64,000 nt of DNA, taken from assembly GCF_036634175.1 (NCBI RefSeq), contig NZ_JAZIFX010000001.1:5518001-5582000 (forward strand). Direction: 5' to 3'. The notes below the pieces were generated by a model. The model searched no databases. It saw nothing but the letters and a program-made list of their open reading frames with translations, and was not told the origin of the DNA. The DNA is from Streptomyces sp. P9-A2 (GTDB lineage: Bacteria; Actinomycetota; Actinomycetes; Streptomycetales; Streptomycetaceae). Each line of letters opens with the position of its first letter. The first letter of the stretch is position 1. This document shows, one piece after another, positions 35,387-43,596 of this stretch. The position numbers were made by a program, and so were the translations under genes.

Positions 35387-36109
35387 ATGCAGCCGACGGA
35401 CGTCATGGTGCGGGAGATGGTGCAGAAGCGGCGCCGCCGACGGCGCACCCTGGGGGTGTCGCTGGTGGCCGTGGCCGTGGTGGCCGGTGCCGCGCTCGTC
35501 GGTGCCGGCCTCGTCCGGGCGAACAACACGGCGCCGGACGAGGCACCGAACCGTGTCCCCGCAGGGGTGACCGACGACGATGCGGGGCTGGCCGTCTCCA
35601 CCGGCAAGGTACGGATCGACCTCTACCTCGACTACCTCTGCCCCGAATGCCGCAACACGGAGCGGGCCCTCGCCCCCGAACTGGAGACCCTGAAGGCCGG
35701 CGGCGAGGTGAGCGTCGTCTACCACCCGGTCGTCTTCCTCGACAACCGCAGCAGCCCCGAGGGCTACTCGACCCGCGCCGCCTCCGCCGCGGCCTGCGCG
35801 GCCGACCAGGGCAGGTTCGAGCAGTACTCCGCGGTGCTGTTCGACGAGCAGCCCTCGGAGGGCGGGCCCGGACTCGGCGAGGCCCGGCTGATCGCCGCCG
35901 GCCGGGACGCGGGAATCACCGACGACTCCTTCGCGGCCTGCGTCCAGGACGGCACGTACACACCCTGGACGGCGTACGTCTCCGATGTCGCCGCCTCGCG
36001 CAAGGTCGCGCTGACCCCGACCGTCATGGTGGAAGGCGAACGTATCGAGGTCACCGGCTCGGACGCTGCCGCCGCACTCACCCGCGCGGTGCGGGAGGCT
36101 CAGGGATGA
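35387..36109 (+). CDS. DsbA-like thiol oxidoreductase
   Basis: A 240-aa membrane-anchored thioredoxin-fold protein. Residues about 22-44 form a helix (LGVSLVAVAVVAGAALVGAG), then a DsbA-type domain with active site LYLDYLCPECRNTERAL (CPEC) and cis-Pro loop VALTPTVMVEG. Extracytoplasmic. It lies 2 bases after the MauE-like gene and overlaps the CapA-like gene (ATGA). Likely role: formation of Cys1-Cys13 and Cys7-Cys19. Confidence 0.9.
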   Translation: MQPTDVMVREMVQKRRRRRRTLGVSLVAVAVVAGAALVGAGLVRANNTAPDEAPNRVPAGVTDDDAGLAVSTGKVRIDLYLDYLCPECRNTERALAPELETLKAGGEVSVVYHPVVFLDNRSSPEGYSTRAASAAACAADQGRFEQYSAVLFDEQPSEGGPGLGEARLIAAGRDAGITDDSFAACVQDGTYTPWTAYVSDVAASRKVALTPTVMVEGERIEVTGSDAAAALTRAVREAQG

Positions 36110-37428
36110 CCCGGCTGACCGTGGCGCTCTCCGGCGACTGCATGGCGACCAGAGGAGCGCTGATCACCTCCGACCCGGCCGCCCGGGAACTCCGGGAGGT
36201 GCTGCGCTCGGCGGACTTCGCCTTCACCAACCTGGAGGTCGTGCCCGCCGGCGGACGGGGGCACCCGGTGCACAACGCGGCCGGTGGCGGCGGCCTGATC
36301 GCGGACCCCGGAGTGCTCGACGAGATCACGGCGGCGGGGTTCGACGTACTGGGCTGCGCGAACAACCATGCGCTGGACCTGGGGGCGGACGGCCTGCTCG
36401 GCACCGTCGACCTGCTGAACGCGAAGCGGATCCCCTTCGCCGGGATCGGCGCCGACCTCACCGCCGCGCGACGGCCGGTCTATGTCGACCGGCCCGGGGG
36501 CAGCCTGGCCCTGATCTCGTGCAGTTCGACGTTCCTGCCCGGGCAGGAGGCGGCCGAACCCTCGCCCGACCTGCCGGGCCGGCCCGGCCTGAACCCGCTG
36601 CGGCACACCGCGACACTGCGGGTGACGCCCGCCCAGCTGGACACACTCCGGGAGATCGACGGCGAGACGGGGCTGCGGGACCGGCGGGCCGAAGCGCGCA
36701 CCCTGCTCGGGTTCGATCCCGCCATGCCCTCGCCCGACCGGCTCATGCTGTTCGGCACGCGCTTCCAGGCCGCGGACGTCCCGGGGTTCACCACCAGCTG
36801 CGATCCGAAAGACCTCGACGAGATCTCCCGGTGGGTGGCCGAGGCGCGACGGCGCGCGGATCTCGTCATGGTCGCCGTGCACTCCCATGAGCCCGGTCCG
36901 ACGCCGGAGACACCCGGCGAGTTCCTTCGTGTGTTCGCCCATCGGATGATCGACGAAGGCGCCGACATCGTCGTCGGACACGGCCCGCACCTCCTGCGCG
37001 GAATGGAGCTCCACCGGGGAAAGCCGATCTTCTACAGCTTGGGCAACATCGTCAGCCAGATCGAACTCGCCGATCATGTCCCCGCCGAGGACTACGCGAG
37101 GATTCCCGCGGCGGACCAGCTCACCCCGGGCCACTACTTCGACGAGCTCAGCTCACACGGCCGACGGCTGTTCGCCCCGCATCGCCCGTACTGGCGGACA
37201 CTCGTGCCGGTGCTCACCTTCGACGACGGGGAACTGGTCGGCTCGCGCCTCCACCCGGTCGAGCTGGGCTTCGGGGAGCGGGTGCACCGCCGGGGCCGTC
37301 CCCGCCTGGCCGGGACGGCCGAAGCGAAGGAGATCCTCACCGACTTCGCCCGGCTCGCGGAGCCGTACGGCGTCACCGTCCCGGTCGGGGACACCGGGAC
37401 GGGCGAGCTGGTCGTCGACGGCGCATGA
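36106..37428 (+). CDS. CapA-like metallophosphatase-fold protein, probable lasso precursor epimerase (MslH-like)
   Basis: A 440-aa protein of the CapA/PgsA-like calcineurin fold. Metal-site candidates are D11 (LSGDCMA), E44 (TNLEVV), N87-H88 (CANNHALD), H259/H261 (VAVHSHEP) and H292/H295 (VVGHGPHLLRGM). No signal peptide, so it acts in the cytoplasm. In the MS-271 pathway the CapA-family enzyme MslH converts the C-terminal Trp of the precursor to D-Trp; the same position and partners here, and Trp21 in the core, support the same role. Poly-gamma-glutamate synthesis is unlikely, as no capB or capC is near. Confidence 0.85.
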   Translation: MTRLTVALSGDCMATRGALITSDPAARELREVLRSADFAFTNLEVVPAGGRGHPVHNAAGGGGLIADPGVLDEITAAGFDVLGCANNHALDLGADGLLGTVDLLNAKRIPFAGIGADLTAARRPVYVDRPGGSLALISCSSTFLPGQEAAEPSPDLPGRPGLNPLRHTATLRVTPAQLDTLREIDGETGLRDRRAEARTLLGFDPAMPSPDRLMLFGTRFQAADVPGFTTSCDPKDLDEISRWVAEARRRADLVMVAVHSHEPGPTPETPGEFLRVFAHRMIDEGADIVVGHGPHLLRGMELHRGKPIFYSLGNIVSQIELADHVPAEDYARIPAADQLTPGHYFDELSSHGRRLFAPHRPYWRTLVPVLTFDDGELVGSRLHPVELGFGERVHRRGRPRLAGTAEAKEILTDFARLAEPYGVTVPVGDTGTGELVVDGA

Positions 37429-37534
37429 GCGAACGGCGGCCGACGGGACGAAACCGCTGTTCCGACCTGCTGGAACGGCAAAACCCGATGGCCCGATGAG
37501 CGGCGTGCGGGAAACAGCGTGCGAGGATGGCGAA

Positions 37535-38209
37535 ATGGGTGAGGCGGTGCGGGTGCTGATCGCGGACGATCAGGCCCTGTTGCGCGGCAGTTTCCGGGTC
37601 CTCGTCGATTCCACTCCCGGCATGGAGACGGTCGGCGAGGCGGGTGACGGCGCCGAGGCGGTGGAGCTCGCCCGGCAACTCGCCCCGGACGTCGTCCTGA
37701 TGGATCTGCGTATGCCCGTCATGGACGGCATCGCGGCCACCCGGGAGATCTGTTCCGACGAGACCATGGCCGGTGTGCGGGTGCTGGCCCTCACGATGTT
37801 CGACATGGACGAGTACGTCTACCCGGCCCTGCAGGCGGGCGCGAGCGGATTCATGCTGAAGGATGCCTCGCCGTCCGACCTCGTCGCCGGCATCCGGGTC
37901 ATCGCCACCGGCGAGGGCGTCCTGGCCCCCTCCGTCACGCGCCGTCTCATCGCCGCCTTCTCGCGCGACGACGAGACGGCCCGGCCGGCCCCCCGGCTCG
38001 TCGGGCTCACCGGGCGGGAGCAGGAGGTCCTGGTTCTGATCGCCAACGGACTGTCGAACGCGGAGATCTCCCGGCAGTTGGTGATCAGCCTGCCCACCGT
38101 GAAGACGCACGTGAGCAGTCTCCTGGCCAAACTGCACGCCCGCGACCGCGCCCAACTGGTCATCATCGCCTATGAGAGCGGCCTCGCCGAGCGCGGAATG
38201 CCCACCTGA
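37535..38209 (+). CDS. NarL-family response regulator, lasso cluster
   Basis: A 224-aa regulator. Receiver: acidic pair D11-D12 (LIADDQ), phospho-Asp D57 (VVLMDLRMP), Lys in GFMLKDASPSDL. LuxR helix-turn-helix: GLTGREQEVLVLIANGLSNAEISRQLVISLPTVKTHVSSLLAKL. All residues needed for phosphorylation are present, in contrast to the regulator at 25488. Probably phosphorylated by the kinase at 27079 and controls the lasso operon. ATG 37535 has GAGGA 7 bases upstream. Confidence 0.92.
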   Translation: MGEAVRVLIADDQALLRGSFRVLVDSTPGMETVGEAGDGAEAVELARQLAPDVVLMDLRMPVMDGIAATREICSDETMAGVRVLALTMFDMDEYVYPALQAGASGFMLKDASPSDLVAGIRVIATGEGVLAPSVTRRLIAAFSRDDETARPAPRLVGLTGREQEVLVLIANGLSNAEISRQLVISLPTVKTHVSSLLAKLHARDRAQLVIIAYESGLAERGMPT

Positions 38210-38256
38210 CGAACCGGCGCCCCCGCGTCAGGCCGGAAGTGTCCCCGGCGGGAAGT

Positions 38257-38271
38257 GTCCCCGGCGGGGAC
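38257..38271. terminator. Bidirectional hairpin between convergent genes
   Basis: GTCCCC-GGC-GGGGAC forms a 6-bp GC stem with a 3-base loop, between the stops of the regulator and the sugar permease. Just before it the unit GGAAGTGTCCCCGGCG is repeated. No T tract. Confidence 0.5.
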
Positions 38272-38311
38272 GAGGTTCCTCCGTTCCGCCGCCCCTGCCC
38301 GCTCCACCCCC

Positions 38312-39172
38312 CTACCCCTTGACCGCCCCCGACGTCAGCCCGCGGATGAACGAGCGCTGGAGGGCCAGGAAGGCGAGTACGGACGGCAGCATGGCCAGGA
38401 ACGCGCCCACGAGGAGTACGCCGATGCCCACCTGGTCGTCCGAGCGCATGGAACGCAGGGCCAGCGGCAGGGTGTACTGGGCCGGGTCCGTGGCGACCAG
38501 CAGGGGGAGCATGTACTGGTCCCAGATCATGGTGAAACCGAAGATGCCGATGACGCCCAGCGCGGGGCGGCACAGAGGCAGCACGACCTGCCAGAAGATG
38601 CGGAACTCGCCCGCGCCGTCCAGCTTCGCCGACTCCTCCAGCTCCCTGGGGATCTCCTTCATGAACTCGGTCATGACCAGGATGGAGAAGCCCCACGCCG
38701 CCACCGGCACGATCATGCCGGCCAGCGAGCCGACCAGGCTGATGTGCACCACCGGCAGATCCGCCAGCAGCACCGACAGCGGTACGGCCAGCACCTCCTC
38801 CGGCAGCGTCATCGTCGCCAGGACGATCACCAGCACCGCCGCCGAACCGCGGAAGCGCTTACGGGCCAGGGCGTAGCCGGCGAAGACGCTGACCAGGACC
38901 TGCAGGGCCAGGCCGAAGCCGACCACGATGAAGGAGTTGAGGAGGTAGTCCAGGACGCCCCGGTCGATCGCCCGTTCCAGGTTGTCGAGCGACAGCCGGT
39001 CGGGGAACAGGGTGAACTGCGTCGGGTCCACGGTCGGTGTGAAGGCGCCGACCATCAGCGCCAGCAGCGGCCCCGCGAAGATCACGAAAAGGACGGTGTA
39101 CAGGACGAACCGGGCGGCCCGGGCCCATGGCCCGCGTGCCTCCCGTAGGCCGAGCGCGGTCTCGTTCCTCAT
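38312..39172 (-). CDS. Carbohydrate ABC transporter permease (MalG-like)
   Basis: A 286-aa protein with six helices and the binding-protein-dependent EAA loop: EFMKEIPRELEESAKLDGAGEFRIFWQVVLPLCRPALG. N-terminal helix FVLYTVLFVIFAGPLLALMVGAF. Starts at ATG 39172, overlapping the stop of the MalF-like gene (ATGA). No ATPase is encoded nearby; in Streptomyces such systems share the MsiK ATPase. Confidence 0.92.
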   Translation of the reverse strand: MRNETALGLREARGPWARAARFVLYTVLFVIFAGPLLALMVGAFTPTVDPTQFTLFPDRLSLDNLERAIDRGVLDYLLNSFIVVGFGLALQVLVSVFAGYALARKRFRGSAAVLVIVLATMTLPEEVLAVPLSVLLADLPVVHISLVGSLAGMIVPVAAWGFSILVMTEFMKEIPRELEESAKLDGAGEFRIFWQVVLPLCRPALGVIGIFGFTMIWDQYMLPLLVATDPAQYTLPLALRSMRSDDQVGIGVLLVGAFLAMLPSVLAFLALQRSFIRGLTSGAVKG

Positions 39173-40107
39173 CGGGCCTCCCTCCTGCGCAGTCGCGACG
39201 CGACGGTCAGCACCAGCAGGACCAGGAACAGCAGCACGGTTCCGGCCGCCGCCACACCCAGCTCGTTGCGTTCGAGTCCGAGCTTGTACGTCAGCGTCAG
39301 CAGCACCTCCGTCGAGCCGTCCGGCCCGCCGTTGGTGAGCAGGAACACCTCGGTGAAGATCCGCAGGCCCCGGATCGCCGCCAGGGTCAGCAGGATCGCG
39401 AACACCGGCCGCAGACCGGGCAGCGTGACGTGCCAGATCCGGCGGAAGCGCGAGGCGCCGTCGACCGCCGACGCCTCGTACAGCACCCGGTCCACACCGG
39501 CCAGCCCCGCCAGGAAGATCATCATGTCGTAGGGGGCGCCCCGCCAGACACCGACGAAGGCGATGGACGCCAGTGAGCTGTCCGGTGAGTTGAGGAACTC
39601 GCTCGGCCCCAGGCCGAAGACGGACAGCACCGAGTTCAGCGCCCCGCCCTCGGCCGGGTAGTACATGACCCGCCACACCTCGGCCACCACCGCCATGGCC
39701 GTGACCACCGGCAGGAAGATCGCCGACCGGACGAACCACAGGCTCCGGGTCTGCCCCTCCAGCAGCAGAGCCAGCGCGAGACCGAGCACGATCGACCCGG
39801 CGGTGGTCGCCACGGCCAGGACCACGGTGTGCCACACCGCCGCGCCGAAATCTGAACTACCAGCTATCTCCGTGTAGTTCGCGCCGCCGACGTAGGTGTT
39901 GCCGAGGAACGGACGGACCTCCTCGAAGCTCATCCGCACGGCCTGGGCCATGGGGATGAACTTGAAGTACAGGAAGAGCAGCAGGGCCGGGGCCAGGAAG
40001 AGCCACGGTGTCGCGGCCCGTCGCAGCCGCACCTTCGCCGGCGGGCCCGCGCGCAGCGGACGCCGGGTGTCCGGGCCCGGTGACGTCCGTGCCTCGGTCA
40101 CCGTCAT
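39169..40107 (-). CDS. Carbohydrate ABC transporter permease (MalF-like)
   Basis: A 312-aa permease with helices from PWLFLAPALLLFLYFKFIPM onward and the EAA loop GVDRVLYEASAVDGASRFRRIWHVTLPGLRPVF. ATG 40107 overlaps the binding-protein gene stop. Imports a sugar together with the MalG-like protein. Confidence 0.92.
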   Translation of the reverse strand: MTVTEARTSPGPDTRRPLRAGPPAKVRLRRAATPWLFLAPALLLFLYFKFIPMAQAVRMSFEEVRPFLGNTYVGGANYTEIAGSSDFGAAVWHTVVLAVATTAGSIVLGLALALLLEGQTRSLWFVRSAIFLPVVTAMAVVAEVWRVMYYPAEGGALNSVLSVFGLGPSEFLNSPDSSLASIAFVGVWRGAPYDMMIFLAGLAGVDRVLYEASAVDGASRFRRIWHVTLPGLRPVFAILLTLAAIRGLRIFTEVFLLTNGGPDGSTEVLLTLTYKLGLERNELGVAAAGTVLLFLVLLVLTVASRLRRREAR

Positions 40108-41456
40108 TCGTCCTTGGCCCCCTGCCTCTCGAGCTCGGCGTCCAGCTCGTCCGCCAGCTCGCCCATCGCCTTGCCCGCGTCGCGCGAGCATGTGGAGACG
40201 ACGCCGTTCAGGCCCTCGGACGACATCTGCCGGACGGCGGACCAGTTGGGCAGGGCCGGCGCGTTGCGCCCGGACTCGTTGTAGACCTCCTGGAAGGTCT
40301 CCCAGCGGGGGTCCTTCCGTTCGGCGGCCCCGTCGACCGTCGTGTTGACCGGCAGCCGGACGATGATGCCGCCGTTGTCGACGCCGAGACCGATCTTCTG
40401 GCCGGCCGGGGAGGCGGCGAACTCGGCGTACTCCTGCTGGCCCTTCTCGTTGCCGGAGCCGGCCATCAGGTAGACGTTCTCGCCCTCCGCCAGGACGGCC
40501 TCGCCGCCGGCGCCCGGCGGCGGCGCGATCACCTCGTACTTGTCCTTGCCGAGCGACCCGTCGAAGCGCGGCAGCATGTACGGGCCGGTCAGGTAGATGC
40601 CGCCCCTGCCGCTCTCGAAGAAGGTGTGCGTGGCCGAGGAGTCGGCGGTACTGGCGCCCGGCTGCGCGACCTTGGATTCGCAGAACATCGCCTGGAGCTT
40701 CTCGACCGCCGCGACCGACGCGGGCTCGTCGATCGCGGCCACGTAGCCCTCGCCCCGCTCCTTGACGAAGTCGCCGCCCCCGGACCACAGCATGGTCGAG
40801 AACCACCAGGTCAGATAGCCGCGGGTGGTGCTCCCGGGTATCACCATGCCGGCGGTGTCGTTCTTGCCGTTGCCGTCCGGGTCGTCGTCGGTGAACTTCA
40901 CGGCCAGTTCGGTGAGTTCGTCCCAGGTCCTGGGAACGTCGGCGCCCACGGCCTCCCGCCAGTCCTTGCGCACCAGCAGCGCGAAGGCCTGCGAGTTGAA
41001 GGGCACGCCGTAGTACTTGCCGTCGTAGCCCCGCGCGGCCTCCCAGGCGCGGTCGGCGAGATCGGCGCTCCCGGTCACAACCTCGCGGTCGACCTCGCGG
41101 ACCAGCCCCTGGGTCACCAGGTTGCCCAGCTGGCCCGTGTCGTTGATGACGACGTCCGGCAGGTCCTTCTGCGCGGTGCGCTGCTGAAGCTTGGTCTCGA
41201 AGTCCGTGACACCGACGGCGACCAGCTTCGCCTCGATGCCGCTCTCCTTGGTGAAGGCCTTGGTGAGGGCCTCGGCCGACTCCGCGGCGGGACTCCCGGC
41301 GTCCTGCCGGATCCAGACCTCCAGGGGCCGGGAGTCGTCCTGCCGGGCTGTGCCGCCCGAGGAACAAGCGGTGGCGGTGGCAGCGGTCACGGCGAGAACG
41401 GCGGCGAGAACGCCGGCCTGCCGCCCTCCTCTTGGCTTGCGGAGTTGCTTGGACAC
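40104..41456 (-). CDS. Sugar-binding lipoprotein of ABC transporter
   Basis: A 450-aa extracellular solute-binding protein. GTG 41456 (VSKQLRKPRGGR) has GGAG 7 bases upstream. The lipobox is in AATATACSSGG (Cys about 34), giving a lipid-anchored protein. The mature part is the family-1 SBP fold (LEVWIRQDAGSPAAESAEAL, DVVINDTGQLGNLV, WDELTELAVKF with a Ca-like DDDPDGNGKND loop). The substrate is unknown; a LacI regulator is not adjacent. Confidence 0.92.
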   Translation of the reverse strand: MSKQLRKPRGGRQAGVLAAVLAVTAATATACSSGGTARQDDSRPLEVWIRQDAGSPAAESAEALTKAFTKESGIEAKLVAVGVTDFETKLQQRTAQKDLPDVVINDTGQLGNLVTQGLVREVDREVVTGSADLADRAWEAARGYDGKYYGVPFNSQAFALLVRKDWREAVGADVPRTWDELTELAVKFTDDDPDGNGKNDTAGMVIPGSTTRGYLTWWFSTMLWSGGGDFVKERGEGYVAAIDEPASVAAVEKLQAMFCESKVAQPGASTADSSATHTFFESGRGGIYLTGPYMLPRFDGSLGKDKYEVIAPPPGAGGEAVLAEGENVYLMAGSGNEKGQQEYAEFAASPAGQKIGLGVDNGGIIVRLPVNTTVDGAAERKDPRWETFQEVYNESGRNAPALPNWSAVRQMSSEGLNGVVSTCSRDAGKAMGELADELDAELERQGAKDE

Positions 41457-42129
41457 GAGTGGCTCCGTCCAGTGCGTACGGGCGAGGTGACCGGACTCTA
41501 CGCACCGGCAGCCCACCTCATCAAGACAGTGAACACCATTTATATACATGAACCGTCAGGGGGTGATCGGCGAGCAATCGGTCGTGCCGACGGCGGGGCG
41601 AGCGGCGGTGCGAGCCGTGGTGCGAGCTGTGGTGCGAGCGGGGTGCGAGAAGGGGGTGGGAGCGGTGGTGCCGTCGGGACGGCACGGTCCGGTCGGAAGT
41701 CCTGTGCGGCACCGTGGGACACATGGGTGACAACCGGATCGTGAACACCCACCAGGCCGAGTCGTGGAACCGCTCGTCCCGGACCGTGACACGCGGATCC
41801 GGCGCCGACGGCCGCTCGCGCAGCGCGTACCGGCGCTCCGGCCCGGTGGCGACGACCGCCGGATCGTGCCGCAGGAGGGACCCTCGATCGCGCCGGAGAC
41901 ACCGCCCGGCTCCAGGGTGATCCGGAGTTCGCAGAGGTCCTCGGCCGGGCGAGGCCGGGAGGGGCGACGAGGCGACCGCCGTCACCCCGCTCGATCGGCC
42001 CGGCCGCGCTCGAGGACGCCGGGAAAATCTCTTGTCTCCCCGGGATCCCCTTGTCTGCCCGGGATCCCCCGCGCGGTGAACGCCCCGTTCCGAGTCCCCA
42101 CCCCGAGGCGCGGAGTACGGAGCCCGGGC
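41457..42129. other. Intergenic region upstream of the sugar operon
   Basis: About 670 bases without a convincing gene. Near 41525-41560 an A/T-rich stretch (minus strand CATGTATATAAATGG) is the probable promoter area of the sugar operon. At 41590-41660 GTGCGAGC-type units occur four times in tandem. A short repeat of CCCGGGATCCCC lies near 42037-42070. Long frames on both strands are GC-skew shadows. Confidence 0.45.
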
Positions 42130-43503
42130 TCAGTCGAGGCCGCGGGCGTGTGCGAAGCGGGTCAGCCCGTCGGCGAGACCGATCAGCGGGGCGGGATAGT
42201 CCAGGGCGGCACGCCGGTCCTCCGGCAGTCGCCAGGGCTCGTGCACGTTCCGCTCGTCCACGTCTTTCAGTTCGGGTACCCAGCGCCGTACGTAGGCGCC
42301 GTCCGGGTCGTAACGCCGGCCCTGGCGCACGGGGTTGAGGACGCGGTTCGGGCGGGTGTCGTTGCCGGTCCCGGCGACCCACTGCCAGTTGAGCTGGTTG
42401 TTGACGAGGTCGCCGTCCACGAGCAGGTCCAGGAAGTGCCGGGCGCCGACCCGCCAGTCCACGTACAGCGTCTTGGTCAGGAAGCTCGCCGCCAGCAGCC
42501 GTGCCCGGTTGTGCATCCAGCCCTCGTGGAGCAGTTGGCGCATCGCCGCGTCCACGACCGGATAGCCGGTACGGCCCGCCCGCCACGCGGCGATGTCCTC
42601 GGCCGCCTCGTCCTCGGTCCGCCACCGGTCGTGCCGGGGGCGGTAGTCCCGCCGGGACGCCTCGGGCCGCGCCGCCAGCACCTGGTGGTGGAAGTCGCGC
42701 CAGCACAACTGGCGTACGAACGCCTCCGCCCCGGCTCCACCCCGCGAGCGGGCCCGCTGGACGAGTTCCACCGGCGAGAGGGCCCCGAAGTGGAGGTAGG
42801 GCGAGAGCCGGGAGGTCGCGTCGCCCGCCAGATCGTCGTGCCCCTCCACGTACGCCGGCATCCGGGACCGGGCCCATCGGGCGAACCGTTCGCGCCCCCG
42901 CGTCTCGCCCCCGGTGGGGAGACCGGGCGAGAGGCCGGGCAGACCGTCACGGGAGGGCAGCGGCTCGCCGCGCACCGCGCCGGGCACCCGCACGGCACGC
43001 GGCGCCGGGCAGCTTTCCCGCAGCCGCTCCTGCGACCAGCGGCGGAAGTAGGGGGTGAACACGGCATAGTGGTCGGACCCGGCGGGCGTCACGGCCCCGG
43101 CGGCGACGGCGGTGATCACGGCGTCGTGCACCCGCAGCGCCACTCCGCGCCGGCCGAGGTCCTCCCGCAGCCGCTCCTCCCGCCGCTGGGCGTAGCCGCT
43201 GACGCCCGCCGCCATGTGCACCTCCGCGGCCCCGCACTCCGCGGCGACCGCGCCGGCCTCCCGGACCACCGGCCCCGTACGCACGACCAGCCGGCCGCCG
43301 CGCCGGCGCAGTGAGGCGTCGAGATCCCGCAGACAGTCGGCGAGGAAGGCGGCACGGTTCGGCACGTCGAAGCCGGCCGCGTGGACACCGGGGTCGCGTA
43401 CGAAGAGCGGCACCACCTCGTCGGCCGCGGCGAGCGCGGCACGCAGCGGCGGGTGATCGTGCAGACGCAGATCCGAGGTGAACAGGACGACCGCGACGGT
43501 CAT
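42130..43503 (-). CDS. phr: Deoxyribodipyrimidine photolyase
   Basis: A 457-aa FAD enzyme that repairs UV pyrimidine dimers using light. N-terminal antenna domain: VVLFTSDLRLHDHPPLRAAL. FAD domain: SRLSPYLHFGALSPVELV, FVRQLCWRDFHHQVLAARP, TGYPVVDAAMRQLLHEGWMHNRARLLAASFLTK, DGDLVNNQLNWQWVAGTG. The Trp electron-transfer residues and NNQLNWQW motif are present. Lies 93 bases after the epimerase-family gene and probably in its transcript. Confidence 0.96.
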   Translation of the reverse strand: MTVAVVLFTSDLRLHDHPPLRAALAAADEVVPLFVRDPGVHAAGFDVPNRAAFLADCLRDLDASLRRRGGRLVVRTGPVVREAGAVAAECGAAEVHMAAGVSGYAQRREERLREDLGRRGVALRVHDAVITAVAAGAVTPAGSDHYAVFTPYFRRWSQERLRESCPAPRAVRVPGAVRGEPLPSRDGLPGLSPGLPTGGETRGRERFARWARSRMPAYVEGHDDLAGDATSRLSPYLHFGALSPVELVQRARSRGGAGAEAFVRQLCWRDFHHQVLAARPEASRRDYRPRHDRWRTEDEAAEDIAAWRAGRTGYPVVDAAMRQLLHEGWMHNRARLLAASFLTKTLYVDWRVGARHFLDLLVDGDLVNNQLNWQWVAGTGNDTRPNRVLNPVRQGRRYDPDGAYVRRWVPELKDVDERNVHEPWRLPEDRRAALDYPAPLIGLADGLTRFAHARGLD

Positions 43504-43596
43504 GGGGCTGCTCCTGGTCGTGCATGAGGCCTTGTTCGCTTTCCCACCGTCCCTTCGGGCTGTTCCCGGCCCACGGATGCGGAGCCGGGCACGCCC

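Noticed and set aside
36106..37428. Reading the CapA-like gene as capsule (poly-gamma-glutamate) synthesis
   Set aside because: No capB/capC/capE neighbours, no membrane anchor, and tight coupling to lasso maturation genes.
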